The notes beneath the pieces are model-generated. The model was not told the origin of the DNA. It saw nothing but the letters and a program-made list of their open reading frames with translations, and searched no databases. Of a DNA stretch of 64,000 nucleotides, positions 1 to 14,088 are shown piece after piece. The stretch's first letter is position 1. Every line of letters begins with the position of its first letter. Source of the stretch: Periplaneta americana (taxonomy: Eukaryota > Arthropoda > Insecta > Blattodea > Blattidae); assembly GCF_040183065.1 (NCBI RefSeq), contig NC_091131.1, positions 16,048,300-16,112,299 of the forward strand, in the 5' to 3' direction. Position numbers and translations under genes: made by a program.

Positions 1-364
1 AGGAGAGGTAGAAGTGATCGTAAATTAGAGATGAAAGTGAATCATTATGTTTAAGTAGTGTTAGTAAAAGTTAGTTTAAAATTAGGGACATTTTAGACGA
101 TAGGAAGTACTTCAATATAAGTAAACAATAAAAGTGGTGAGGTGTTCATTAGAAAGAAGAGAAAATTTTAAGGTGAGAGGTTAGAAAGCAAATTGAGAGT
201 ATGTATTACAGTAATAGAGGTAACAAAGGTAAAATAAGATGACTGCACACGTCGATGAAAGTTTGTAGTGTTATTGTAATTAGAAGGTGATGGGGAGCAC
301 GAATACAGAGATGTGGTGGCGATCCATTACTAAATAAGAGCTGTAGAAATAAATATATTAAATA

Positions 365-1559
365 CTAGCTGTACCCGTGCGCTCCGCTGCACCCGTTAGA
401 AATAAATATAAAGTAATTACATAATTAAAATAGGACATTTGATCCAGGGAACATTCGTGTTTGATAAAAGGATAAATCGTTTAATATGTTACTTAATTTA
501 AATTGCATCCAAATAATTAAAATGCGATCATTTTGGTCCAGAGACACTCATTTAGTACAATGACAATTCCTTTAACATGTTTCTTAATTTTTATTACATG
601 CATCCATAGTTTAATGAAGATTGACATCATTTAGATTTAATGTGTATACTTTATTTTACTTGTTATAGGTTTCCATTGAATTATGTTAATAACTTAATTT
701 TAACCCTTTTTTCTACGTATTCAGTAAATGGTGCTTGGCCCACTATTGTTGTGAACCCTTCAAATAACTTAAATTATATTATATAATATTACATATTATA
801 TTATATTATATTATATTATATTATATTATATTATAGTATATTATATTATATTATATTATATTATATTATATCAGAAGTTACTGTAATAACATTATAGCAT
901 TATGTCCATCTAGAGAAACTACACTTTTCAATGGTGAAATAATAATTAATTATACAAATCGGTTAATTTAGCTTCCGATATTACTTCATACAAACACAGA
1001 AACATTCTCTGTAGGCTATCTTTAATAGTGTTCGATTGTTGCTGTCCAAGGCCCCTTATAGACGAAGTCATTTGTTTTTTAATTCATTACACGGCCTTAG
1101 ATGGCAGTTATTTTAATTTTAAAATTCATTTATCTCATTAAATATCAGTCCTATCAAACTTTTTCAAGGAATAAAATAAATTATTGTTTAAAGAAACTTT
1201 TGTTATGTAACATTTTTCATAATAATTAATAATAAGCGAGATATTTCGATTTATTTAATTCAGGCCCCCTTATAACCCCCCTTTTAAATAATGTATTTTG
1301 AATGCCATATAGCCTAAAATCTAAGTTGCAACGAACTTAATTTATATTCCAATTTTCATCGAAATCCGTTCAGCCATTATCGCGTGAAAAGGTAGCAAAC
1401 ATACATACAGACAGACAGACAGACAGACATAGAAACAAACATTTCAAAAAAGCCATTTTCGGTTTCGGGGTGGTTAATTATATATGATAGGACCAATTAT
1501 TTTTGGAATATCGAAAATTATCAGAAAAGTTTCGGCTACAGATTTATTATTAGTATAGA
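365..1559 (-). mobile_element. Non-autonomous Helitron, copy 1
   Basis: On the minus strand it begins TCTATACTAATAATAAATC and ends GGGTACAGCTAG, with an imperfect GTGC...GCAC hairpin just before the CTAG end. It sits between a host A and T, with no target duplication. TC start, CTRR end, 3' hairpin and A/T insertion are the Helitron hallmarks. No Rep/helicase coding is visible in 1195 bp. It contains a TATTA-type array (about 780-870) and a short CAGA run (1407-1436). Copies are at 56970-58074 and from 63665. Confidence 0.8.
780..870. repeat. (ATTAT)n microsatellite inside Helitron copy 1
   Basis: About 90 bp of ATTAT/TATTA pentamer repeats. The same array is present in reverse in the copy at 56970-58074, so it is part of the element rather than a local expansion. 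Confidence 0.85.
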
Positions 1560-2227
1560 TTAAAATATAGTGAACTAGGTGGTAATGAACCTAAATCGTT
1601 GGTCTCGATCCGCATATATGAAAAAAATACATTAATATTTCCGTTTATACTGAATCCTCACTTCGGCTTTAGTGAACCTAAAAATCAGAACTTCCAAGAA
1701 AATATAATTTTAAAACGACCGAAATAATCATTTACGAAAACTCTGTGTCATAGAAACTTGCAAGAATATGTTTAGAACAAAATTTCAAACCTGCTACTCC
1801 TTAAGTGCATTGAAAGACAAAACAGGATTTATTCTGCTTCCTGGAAGCTTGAAACATGTTAAAGAGAATAGAAAAATTATCTGAGATGTAACAAATATAA
1901 GAACTAACAAAATAATACGATTAATATTATTATTGTAAAATTAAATATTCCATTAGTTCTGGCTCCTTTAAAAGAGATTATTAGAGGAATAGGAAGAGTA
2001 GAGACTAGAGACTAGAGTTATGACCAAAGGTTAAGTACAAGAAGGATTACAGTAAAATGGTTCTGAACCCTCTTTCGCATCTTTGTAAAAGTGAACCCGA
2101 GGAAATTCCAAGGTCCAGTACACAGTAAGTATACCATTATTATTAGTGGGAGGAAGTGCTTTAATCTGTCATTGCCTACTGCCTACATGGTCAGATGAGA
2201 TTCAACTTTTGGACTGTGAACATCAGG
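1560..2227. other. AT-rich stretch with no gene recognised
   Basis: No conserved ORF, splice-bounded exon or clear repeat terminus was seen here. Confidence 0.5.
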
Positions 2228-2317
2228 ATGTCGAAAAGTAAAGTGTTTACGTTGATAGATGAAGTGAACATTATTACTGATATTGAACGTGGTATATCCC
2301 AAGCGGACATTAACACT
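2228..2317 (+). pseudogene. Pogo/Tigger-like transposase N-terminal scrap
   Basis: From the ATG at 2228 about 30 codons read MSKSKVFTLIDEVNIITDIE... with GISQADIN. This matches the beginning of pogo/CENP-B-type helix-turn-helix domains (MSKRK-x-LTLxxKVxLIxxIExG pattern). It stops abruptly where an unrelated dispersed repeat begins at about 2320, so it is a 3'-truncated relic. Confidence 0.5.
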
Positions 2318-2540
2318 GTATGGACGTCTACGTGATATTATACCCATACAATTGTTTAAAATAACTTAAATAAAAGGACCTCGTTAAGTAATTAACTGTC
2401 ACGTGATTTCCTCCCTTTCTACGACGATGCGACGTAACCACTTGGACGGACAATAGATAGCATGTCTGAGTAATTTTATCTTTTCGGATCGGGCAGAAGT
2501 GAAGATTGAATTTACAGTACGTAAGGTCTCTTTTATATAG

Positions 2541-3395
2541 TAGAGATGGGTAAAAAATAACACAACAGTTATTTTGGAACTGTTCCGGTCTCGGAACTGT
2601 TGCAAAAATGAACAGTAGGTCGGAACCTCCTGTTCCGAAATAACAGTGTTCTGACTCCGAGCTGCTCACTTGCCCAGCTGTTGCGGGCTCGCAGTACCGC
2701 GTTGCCCAAGGTATGCTCCGACTCCGAGATAACAGTCGGAACGTCGGAGCTTGTTCCGATGAACCAACGACAGCTGCAGTTACACTGTTCTCGTTGTTCT
2801 TTATGTTGTACTTGGAACTTCGTTGGATGAAGTTGGTACTTGAAACTCGCACGTGGTTGGAGGGGGGCGCATGGAAATTGAAATCCTTGCGGTGGCGCGA
2901 ACTTTAATATCAACATTTGTAAGACTGGCCAATCATCTGTAATGTTATAGTAAGTATTTAATAATCTGTAATATTCATTCCCGCTTTATGGTTTATTTCA
3001 CCATTAGTTGACTAATTCTGTTTTATAAACATTCTACAAAGTCATAAAGTACGCATACTATTATTAATTCATTGATCAGCTGATTCTATACAAAGGTTAA
3101 AGTCGTAAATGGTAATGAGTGGTTTAGTTACAATGTCTGTATGTCGTTTGTTGAGGTTAAGTCTGACAAGCACAAGTTTTTGTGCTATCTTCTCTGTTAT
3201 CAAAGAACGACAAAAATGTTGTAGCATTATTTGTTGGAAACTACCCATATAAGTACTGATTTGGAGAGCGAGGTTTAATGCGAAGTTTAAATTACACTTT
3301 GGTAAAGATGCGATTCCAACATTTTACTAACCCACTGCGGGGTTTCCAGGTTTCAGTACTGCCAATATATATCTTTTTTATTTATGAAATTGTAA

Positions 3396-3475
<80 letters not shown>

Positions 3476-3970
3476 ACTGTGCATTAAGAAAAGTAAAAAT
3501 AAAAATTAATGATTTGTTTTTTTTTATTATGTAATAGAGAGAACAGAAATTACATACCATATGTTTTAAATGTTATGTTATTTTTTTTTTAGTTGGCTAC
3601 CATGTCTTTATAACTTTATGTACGAAAACAAAGTGTTGTATTCTGTCCTTGTAGTCAACAGCTGTTTAATTACTAACATTAAGCTTTTGAGTTCTGTCCG
3701 CATGCACAGCTATTTTCCAAAATCGATTCGAATGTGCATTGCAGTGCCATCTATAGATAAGAATGTGTACTATGTCATGCCTATGAGTGCTCCAGTGTGA
3801 GCTGCATGGTGAAGAGGGAGGGTACTGTACCGTTCGTTTGAACGACTCAACGACTCCGACTCATCACCACTGATGACTGTTATTTCGGAACTTTATTTGG
3901 AACATAGTATTTTTTCGGAACCGGAACCGTCGGAACTGTTCCGGGAAAAGAACAACTTCGCCCATCACTA
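2541..3970. mobile_element. Non-autonomous hAT-like element in R1
   Basis: The termini are TAGAGATGGG and, inverted, TAGTGATGGGC, matching the common hAT terminus. The subterminal regions are full of GGAACTGTTCC/CGGAAC motifs on both sides. The empty site is seen in the second R1 copy near 51090, which proves insertion. The flanking duplication is imperfect (about 8 bp, TATATAG/TATAGAG). No transposase domain was seen. It contains an (ATT)n run. Confidence 0.7.
3400..3474. repeat. (ATT)n microsatellite
   Basis: About 75 bp of uninterrupted ATT inside the hAT-like element. Confidence 0.95.
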
Positions 3971-4634
3971 TAGAGTAGGTACAGAATTATTTCAACATGA
4001 GTTACTGGTACGAAGTACGAACCTGGTAATTGGAATTACGTACAATAGTCTATAGTGCGATAATATGCACATTAGAACTGAAGCCTGTATCAAAATGAAC
4101 GGCCACCATTTTCAAAAATGTGTATAAATATCCATATTATGACCTTTTTCAATTTAACTTCATTCTCTATATTGTACGCTAATGTGCTGTAGACAGTATA
4201 ATATACACTGCATAACGAATACGTCCGCATGGAAAGCTGAGTTCGTGAGTAAAAACACTCATTGTTAATACTGTACTGCATTTTGATTAAACAAAAACCT
4301 AATGAAAATTATCAAACTCAAAATCGCGATATTTTCTACTTTACGTAAATGGATGAACTACTTTTCTTCCCTCCTATACCTAGTAAAATGATTTGTTTGT
4401 ATATTACGCCAGTATCATCGAACTCCAGTCGTGGAAGGAGGTAGCAACGGTGTTTCCGGTTCACAATCGTTGATCCAAAGGTATAGCCAGGTTAATATTA
4501 AAAATGTTAGTAAAATAAAATGATGTCCCTGTACATACAGTGAATTACTTTATAACGCATGTAATGGTGTGAATCTGGAAGTTTATAGATTTGTGAATAT
4601 ATTACTGTAGTTTTCTATGTAGTGGTAGACTTAC

Positions 4635-4991
4635 CACTTGTGTTTTTAGGGACGCTCAGGAATGCCATCTTCGATTTTGTTGTACCGTAGTCTGTTGACA
4701 CAAATTCCATGACGCACTTCCACTCGCCATGGTCCTCGTCTTGCAGCTTTGGCCGGATCGTGAGCCCACATTCGGCATTGCTCCCGTAGCCATCGGGTGT
4801 CCCCAGCCCTTTGCCGTAGTAAAGGTACCGCTCGTTTCCCAGACCTTCGTGAGGCACGATGACGGTTCCGTCCGGGCGCACGAAGAAGCAGGAGCGGGCA
4901 TATCCAGAACTCATGCTGCAAAGCAGGTCCACGCCCTCGGGGTATATCTCAGACACCTCTACACTGGTCCATACTCCGGAATTCTCCATAG
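4635..4991 (-). CDS. Gene A exon 6: module 4, four-Cys RPDG Ig-like domain (119 codons)
   Basis: The acceptor CACTCAG ends at 4992 and the donor AAGTG|GTAAGT lies at 4635/4634. It contains LLC (352), [10 protein letters not shown] (362), YYGKGLG, AECGL (402) and EDHGEWKC (420), closely matching both domains of gene B. The exon ends in NTSG and a phase-1 donor, so at least one more exon must follow. The microsatellite at 5012-5065 lies immediately upstream in the intron. Confidence 0.82.
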
Positions 4992-5024
4992 CTGAGTGAT
5001 AGTAATACATCAATAATAATAATG

Positions 5025-5066
<42 letters not shown>

Positions 5067-6230
5067 TATGCAAAAATATTAACTCGACGCCTAAATATTA
5101 TTAGTGAAACAAAATTAAATGAAGTACAATGCGGGTTTAGAAAAGGAAGATCATGTTCTGACTGTGTTTTTGTGATCAGCAGATAATTCAGAAAAGGAGG
5201 GAATTTAATCTCCCAACATATATATTGTTTATAGACTATGAAAAAGCCTTTGATAAGGTCTTAAGGAACAAATTATGGAAAATATTGTATGAAGAAGGAT
5301 ATCCCAAACATTAGGTAAATATCATAAAAAGCTTATATGAGACAATAATATCGATAAGAGTAGGTAATCAGATAAGCAATTCAGCAATAGTAAACCAAGG
5401 CGTGAAGCAAGGTTGTCCGCTATCTCCAACATTATTTAATATATACCTCAATAAAGCTATAGAAGAATGGCAGAATAAAATAGCATTTGGTATAAATTTA
5501 GGAACAACTGTATTAAATACAATGCTTTTTGCCGATGATCAAATATTGATCGCAGAATCTGAGGATGATCTACAAATGGCAACTTACCAGCTCCAGCCAA
5601 TAACAGAATGATATAACCTAAAAATTTCTAATAACAAAACTAAAACAATGGCTTTCAGAGGACTTAACCATAGGCGATGTAAAATAGTTATTAATCAAGG
5701 AACTATACAACAGATTATCTTCTTTTAACTACTTAGGCTGCAATATATCTTATTTGGGTGAACAAGATATTAACAGTAAGCTGAGCAAATTCCAACAGAT
5801 GTGTGGAACAATAAGAAGAACGTTAAGAAATAAAACACAGCGCTCAACACGATTAAAATTTTACAAAACCCTAGCAGTTCCATTATTAACTTACGGCTCA
5901 GAAAACTGGTCATTAAACAGCGCATCAAAAAGAAAAATCCAAGTAAGTGAAATGAAGTTCCTACGAGGTGTTGCAGGTTATACTTTATTGGATCATTAAA
6001 GAAACGAAAATATCCGACGATTATTAAATATTTTTAATTTAGAAGAAAAGATTAAAAATCAGAAACAAAATTGGTACAAACATATTACAAGAATGACTAA
6101 TGACAGATTACTAAAACAAATTATGGATTATGCACCAACAGGATATAGAAATGTCGGAAGACCGAAAATAAGATGGACAGATGATTTAAGACTTGAAGAC
6201 GGAACAGGCCAATAGGCCTAATCCCTGTAG

Positions 6231-6275
<45 letters not shown>

Positions 6276-7769
6276 TAACAGCCTGATGTTAATGACATAA
6301 TAGTACATTATGCAACGAGCCTATAATGATAGTAATTAGGACGCAAGCATGTTTGTTTATGAAACGAGCGCAAGCGAGTTTCATAATTTTCATACGAGCG
6401 TCTTAATTACCATTATAGGCAAGTTTCATACGACTTTTTATGCTCGACCATATTTCTAACTTGAAATTATTCAGAAGTACCGGTATTAATTTTATTTGTA
6501 TCTGACAGAAGATCGGAAGTGACCTTGTTCATAGCTCGTGAATTGTGAGATGTGCGCAGACGCGAAAGTATTGATTTTTTCCGAGGAACAATAATGTCAT
6601 TGGCCTTGATGTAATGTAACATGAACTAATTATGATATAACCTGGAAATTGATTTAAAATTGAAAAACGAGATGACAAATTGAATTTATTTGCATATTAT
6701 TTACAATTAACGCTAATTATTATAGTAACAGGACATAACCTTCTGCGACAGTATTGGATTTCCAGCCTCCGTGACGTTTCCCTCGTTGTCTTTCGATTGC
6801 ATATCCGAGAATAATCGAAAACCTGAACTTTAATGAATAGGTGTACTTTAGTGACATGCATTAAAGGACTGCTACCAGGTGTATAATTACTACATTTCGG
6901 CATGGTCGAGCATGAAATGTCTTAACGTGACCAATAAAATGCGCTTGAATTTACACGAAAATGTCCTAAAATTTTAAAAAGGAATTACCTTACGAGCATT
7001 AAACAAAATAGATCCAGCCACTGCATTAAAAAAAAAAAATAAATAATACTACAATTACATATAGTAAGACAGTAAAAAATTTAGGGGTATATTTAGATTC
7101 AAATTTAAATTTTCAAAGTCAAGTGACCTACATATGTAAGAAAACTTTTTCCATAATTCATTCCCTCAAACACTTAACCAATGTTTTACCTCTCAGCCTT
7201 AAAAAGAACCTGATCCAAACTTTAGTGATGCCCCACTTCGATTATTGCGATTCTGTATTCACGAATCTAAATACTGATCTTGCCCATAGACTACAGCGTG
7301 TTCACAATATCTGCGTTCGTTTCGTTCGTAACATTAGAAAATTCGATCATGTAACACCGTCACTAGAATTGTTGTCTTGGAGTCCGCTTAAAGAAAGAAG
7401 ATTCTTCAACTCTCTCTTATTACTATTTAAAATCATCCACACCTCCACACCCTCTTACCTAGCATCTCGTTTTGTTTACCTTTCACTACCTCGAACCCGG
7501 AACATGTACCTTCTCTCTATTCCTCTGCACAGAACATCCTTCTACTCATCATCTTTCAGCATATCTATTCCACGCCTCTGGAATTCTCTCCCTGACCACG
7601 TCAGAGACTGTCGGACAATATCAAAAGTCAAATTTAAATTAAAAATCACATTTTAGTTCGTGGAATTGCTTGTTGAACACATGTCAGGTTGAGCAACTTC
7701 ACCTTAACCCATGACATATAGTAAATATTGTAACTATGCCTTTGTAAAATTGAAAATTAATATGTAATG

Positions 7770-7818
<49 letters not shown>

Positions 7819-7848
7819 TACTACTACTACTACTAATACTACTACTAC

Positions 7849-7879
<31 letters not shown>

Positions 7880-8108
7880 ATTATTATTATTGTCAGTTAT
7901 CAATATCATCATTGCTATCTCTGTTTTCTTTCTTTTTGTTGCATTAGCGCGATGGGAGCTCTATAATGTACTTTTGACTCTGTTGACCTTCTTTAACTGA
8001 ATTTGTATCATTTTCATCAGTGTTTGTATTTCTTTTTTGTATTTATATGTGCTATCTGGTAGGATGGAAGAGAAGGCCTTATGGCCTTAATCCTGTCAGA
8101 TTAAATAA

Positions 8109-8153
<45 letters not shown>

Positions 8154-11080
8154 TTAAATTTTAATACATTAAAGCAGGGGACCGTTTATGGCAGCGCTGT
8201 CAGACAGAGACTAGACGGAGCGGAGCGCTCCACTAGACTCGTTGTGTGCTCAGGTGTTTCCACAGACATAAGCAAGTTCACGCTCCGACTCTAGCTCCAC
8301 AACCGGTTTTGGAGCTTACAACTCTGACACTACTGGTTTATGGGTATATAATAAACAGAAAAAATCTGAGAGTTTTTAAAATAAATAAGAATTACTCTCT
8401 TGCTTCTATTTTTCTTGTATTAAAAGTTAGTTCTCAATTAATACAAATTCACGGACGATCATGGTTGTATACTGCAACACAGCATGAGGTATGATTTGTG
8501 AACTGAAGTAATACTTTCTTCATAGCAAGGAATATAACAAAAATTGCTATAACAGTTTTTAACATATTGAACACTTCCTACCTTTGTAAGTTGCCTACAA
8601 AGACACGTATAAAATAACAAGAAATACAATTTCCTTACGTGCGTGCAAGTATTCTGATAAATTTCGATAAAAATGGAAAGTAATAATACAAATCAATTCA
8701 TCTTCAAAATATTACACTAAGATTACATATAAACTAATTCAAATATTCGACATTTGGAAAAAGTTATCGAAACAGTAGTATATAGTTTTCAGGTTCTGGA
8801 AGTTTCTTAGTCTGAGATGGCCATATCTCGCCTATAGTATTGTTGCTAGTTATTTCCTGCACGGACACAGAAACTTACCTACCTACAGGAGTTAACCCTT
8901 TCTTACCTATAGATACCATATGGCAATAATTAACTTTATAGCATTTATATACTTGTGTGTTAGATATGACGGTAAACTTTGCTGGATAACTTCTATTTCA
9001 ATACATTTTTATCAATATAGTTTTGTTTCAAATGTTGCTACTCCCGTAACTCGGTCACTGAATTGGTCCTAATACAGCTCTTTGTTTCAACATGGATTGC
9101 TTGTAAATTTAATTTGGGTTAACACTTTTGTGCGAGATCGTGCGTATTTGCTTGGTTTCCACACAAAACCAATCCGCGGAAAGTCTAAAATTCCACATTC
9201 AGTATTCCCAACCTAACACACATAACAATTTCCCTCTTCTTACCGCTTAAGTGACATATTGATTTTACTGCTTTAGGCTTTTAACATATTATTTTTAGAG
9301 ACGTTCAATATAGTAATAATTATAAATTGGAAACTTACCACTGCAATTTCACCTAAATTGCACTGTTAATTATTGTTTTTAAATATTTCCAAAAATTAAG
9401 TAAACTCTACAACTCCACTAAAGTTACTGCATTCGTGATGCAAGTAACATTAAGGAAGCCGTGAAAAAATCAACAAGATTCCAGACTTGCCGATGTTATT
9501 ACTGCAATATGTTATATAAATAATATTGTTAAAATATTAAAATGAAAAATAAATCATTACATAACCTTACCGTTTGCTTTAAGTTCGCATTTATAGACTG
9601 GGGGAAAAAAGACAGACGTATATCACGGCCTGCTGGAGTATAGTAAACACAGAAAAAATTTCAAGCAACAATGTTGAAGGTAGATATTTTTGTTTTGCAA
9701 ATTTGCCGTCATTGAACAGAAATCAAGATGGAGATTTCATTGCAACTAATTATAAATTCGTCTTTCAGGTATGTAATAAACGATCTTCGCACAAAATAAT
9801 GTACGATACACGAGCGGTATGTTTTCTTTCAATTCTCGGAATTTAAAAAAGCTCAACTACGTTTCGCTTTTTCAAACTTTTCCTGGAACATGAAAACTTC
9901 AACATACCGCTCTTGTAACGCATATTACTATTACAATGACGTTGCTCTGGAAGCAGGCTTAAATGGACGTGCATTTCCTATCTCAAACGGGTCCAAATGC
10001 CCGGCCCTACCACACCTCGAATTTTTTTACAATATTTTGAACACACTGTATAGGGACATCGGATTTTTTATCGTGCTTGAAACTGACTAGAGTAGGCAGT
10101 GTAAAATGAACGAATGCAAAGATTACCTGAAATATCACAGTTAGTGGACACTCACGTTATACACTTCAAACGACTATGTGTCTTGCAATCAACATTTTCC
10201 TATTATCAAAATAATGATTCACGTGGCAGAATTTCCGTATCTTCTGAATTTATGCGATCTTCCTCTATAGTGCGGAAATGTTGCTGTTTATATTGCACTG
10301 TATGTTTAGTTAGTACATTAAGGCCCAATTGTATAAAACTCCCTGACTAAAGATCAACTTTGATCGAAGGTCGAAAAGTGAGGCGAATTCAAACACTTCT
10401 TCTATTGTATAAAACTTTTCTGCGATCAAATTACCTTGGTTCAAATGCAATCTAAGTTCACGTGAAAAGGATTTGGCAACATCGCGTAAACAGGTGAAAT
10501 ATGTGATGCGCGGACCATGTTGTACAGGTTTGTTCAGTGTTGCCCATCCAGCGACTTTAACTCTTTTTCAACAACAATTTCTTTTAACTTTTATATTGCT
10601 TAAATAGGGATTTAGCGACCTTTTTAGCACCCCGTAGTGACGAAATTTAATCTTTCTTTGTTGATAATGAGAAATCTAGCGACGTTTCAACTACATTTTG
10701 GCGACTTTCCGTACACTCTGTTGGAGACACTGGTTTGTTTTGTGCAATGTAAATAATGGCGGACAATAAGAAGAAGGTTGACTGTTCTCTAAATTGTTAT
10801 CATGTTATGGTGTTCGATACTGCTAAACATAATAAAGCTTTATAAAACGACAATTTTCGTTTAGTAATAAAGTTAATTGAAAATTTACGAATGTACCTTT
10901 AATATCCATTAATAATTAATTGTTGTTATAAACATAATATAATTATAGGTTATGTTATTTGATACTGCTGAACACGATAGAGCCTTATAAAATATAAAAT
11001 TGTTTGTGTATTAAGGCAAGAAATTGAAAAAAAAAAAATATATATATATATATATACCATACCTATTAATAATAATAATG

Positions 11081-11113
<33 letters not shown>

Positions 11114-14026
11114 GATATTTTATTTGCACAATCTGTCACTCGCATATTTCAAACAGAAAAGAAATAACTGAACTTGGATCATCTAACTTAATCGGAGAAA
11201 TTTCTTCAGTCACAGTTGACTTTAGTTTGAGACAAATTAATCTTAGATTAGACTTTATACAACACAAAATTCCAAGTTCAACTAGAACAAGGATCAATTT
11301 AACCTCTGATCTAAGATTAAATGGTTTATACAATCGGGCCTAAGACATAGCTGAAGGTGAGACAATGTCTGTGAAAAGTGAACGTACCTCTTGATACAGT
11401 GATGTCAAATTCTACAACTTCGGATAGTATATCTCCCTTCTGCCAGTAGAGAACTCTCCAGATGCCGTCGTCGGCGACTGTAGCGCCATACCTTGTATAG
11501 TGGCATGACTTATCGGTTGCCTGTGACAGCACAGTAACGTTACTTGGGTCTTTCATTTCACAAAAAGAGATATTGTCTCTATCAGCAATCAGCGTCTCAG
11601 TCTTCCCGATATGCCAGAAAAATTTGCGTCTCGGCGGTTTTGGAGTAGCTGTAACATTGAATGTGAGAAATAGTCACATACAAATAACTGAATTATTTAA
11701 TATCAGCACATGCAAGTATGAGTAAAATTCAATGCTGGATGTGCAGTAGCTATGTCCAGATAAATAACATTTCATCTATGATTAATCATACAGTATACAA
11801 CTAGGCTAACTGAAACATGGACGAACACAAAATTAGTTTGCTTCATTTTCAAAACACTATCTGCATTGCAGTCAATTAAGGAGCCTTCATTTGTTTTATT
11901 TGCGATTAGAGCATATAAAGAAAGAGCTGGTAACTAGGGAGCTGCATTGCATTCAATTAAGGAGCCTTCATTTGTTTTATTTGCGATTAGAGCATATGAA
12001 GAAAGAGCTGGTAACTAGGGAGCTGCATTGCATTCAATTAAGGAGCCTTCATTTGTTTTATTTGCGATTACAGCATATAAAGAAAGAGCTGGTAACTAGG
12101 GAGCTGCATTGTGTTCAATTAAGGAGCCTTCATTTGTTTTATTTGCGATTAGAGCATATAAAGAAAGATCTGGTAAGTAGGGAGAAGCATTGCAGGCAAT
12201 TAAGAAGCCTTCATTTGTTTTATTTGCGATTAGAGCATATAAAGAAAGAGCTGGTAAGTAGGGAGCTGCATTGCAGACAATTAAGGAGCCTTCATTTGTT
12301 TCATTTGCGATTAGAGCATATAAGAAAGAATTGGTGACTAGGGAGCTGCATTGCATTCAATTAAGGAGCCTTCATTTGTTTTATTTGCGATTAGAGCATA
12401 TAAAGAAAGAGCTGGTAAGTAGGGAGCTGCATTGCAGTCAATTAAGGAGCCTTCATTTGTTTTATTTGCGATTAGAGCATATAAAGAAAGAGCTGGTAAC
12501 TAGGGAGCTGCATTGCGTTCAATTAAGGAGCCTTCATTTGTTTTATTTGCGATTAGAGCATATAAAGAAAGAGCTGGTAACTAGGGAGCTGCATTGCGTT
12601 CAATTAAGGAGCCTTCATTTGTTTTATTTGCGATTAGAGCATATAAAGAAAGAGCTGGTAACTAGGGAGCTGCATTGCGTTCAATTAAGGAGCCTTCATT
12701 TGTTTTGTTTGCGATTAGAGCATATAAAGAAAGAGCTGGTAACTAGGGAGCTGCATTGCGTTCAATTAAGGAGCCTTCATTTGTTTTATTTGCGATTACA
12801 GCATATAAAGAAAGAGCTGGTAACTAAGGAGCTGCATTGCGTTCAATTAAGGAGCCTTCATTTGTTTTATTTGCGATTAGAGCATATAAAGAAAGAGCTG
12901 GTAAGTAGGGACCTGCATTGCAAGCAATTAAGGAGCCTTCATTTGTTTTATTTGCGATTAGAGCATATGAAGAAAGAGCTGGTAAGTAGGAACCTGCATT
13001 GCAGGCAATTAAGGAGCCTTCATTTGTTTTATTTGCGATTAGAGCATATAAAGAAAGAGCTGGTAAGTAGGGACCTGCATTGCAAGCAATTAAGGAGCCT
13101 TCATTTGTTTTATTTGCGATTAGAGCATATAAAGAAAGAGCTGGTAAGTAGGGACCTGCATTGCAAGCAATTAAGGAGCCTTCATTTGTTTTATTTGTGA
13201 TTAGAGCATATGAAGAAAGAGCTGGTAAGTAGGGAGCTGCATTGCAGACAATTAAGGAGCCTTCATTTGTTTTATTTGCGATTAGAGCATATGAAGAAAG
13301 AGCTGGTAAGTAGGGACTTGCATTGCAGACAATTAAGGAGCCTTCATTTGTTTTATTTGCAATTAGAGCATATAAAGAAAGAGCTGGTAAGTAGGGAGCT
13401 GCATTGCAGGCAGTTACGGAGCTTCGTACACTTCAGTTACGATTAAGAAGGAAAGGTAACTAGAAATTTGCTAAAACTGTTACATGATTTGTTTGCTCCA
13501 CAGAAGTTGGAAATATTGAACTGTTCATTAGGTACTTGGTTATAGCTACTTACGGAGACCATTGATGACTAGGTCAGCATACATTGAGTAGGTTTCGTTG
13601 AAATACAGCAGTCGTAAATTCGTATCGTTAAGAGGATTGTATACGACCTCAGCCCCACAGTGACCTGGTTCTGAAATACAAAACACACATCTAGGTAGAC
13701 AGTCCAAAGTGTTTAGAGAAAGAAAGATGTTCATTTATATTAATTACATCAGAAATAGATATTGAAAGATTAAAAGTTTGTAAGTTGATCTGAACTACAG
13801 TCATATTGTTTAAATATAGTAATACTTCATAGCTATATTATACCTTGACCAAAACTACTTCCGACTTGACAGCTTATACAGAAGGGGGAGCAGTGTTGTC
13901 ATGTTGCCCATCTTTCTTGTAAGCGAGCGCGCTGCCGATAGAGTGCAGTAATGAACGGCTGACATGAACACATACATTTCTAACCGCATTAAAATTTGTG
14001 TACATTATTATTTTTATTAGCCTATA

Positions 14027-14088
<62 letters not shown>

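Larger units (their letters stand above)
2320..4545. repeat. Dispersed repeat R1, copy 1 (split by a hAT element)
   Basis: 2320-2540 and 3971-4545 together match 50386-50529 plus 51024-51640, in the same order and at high identity (for example CTCGTTAAGTAATTAACTG and ATCTTTTCGGATCGGG). A more divergent piece occurs at 35290-35420. The hAT at 2541-3970 interrupts this copy. The family is not recognised. Confidence 0.7.

Noticed and set aside
8166..8240. hAT-like terminus GCAGGGGACCG
   Set aside because: No inverted partner or 8-bp duplication found nearby.
12271..13200. 309-codon leucine-rich + strand ORF
   Set aside because: It follows from an 81-bp tandem repeat whose length is divisible by three; intronic, antisense to gene A, no independent support.
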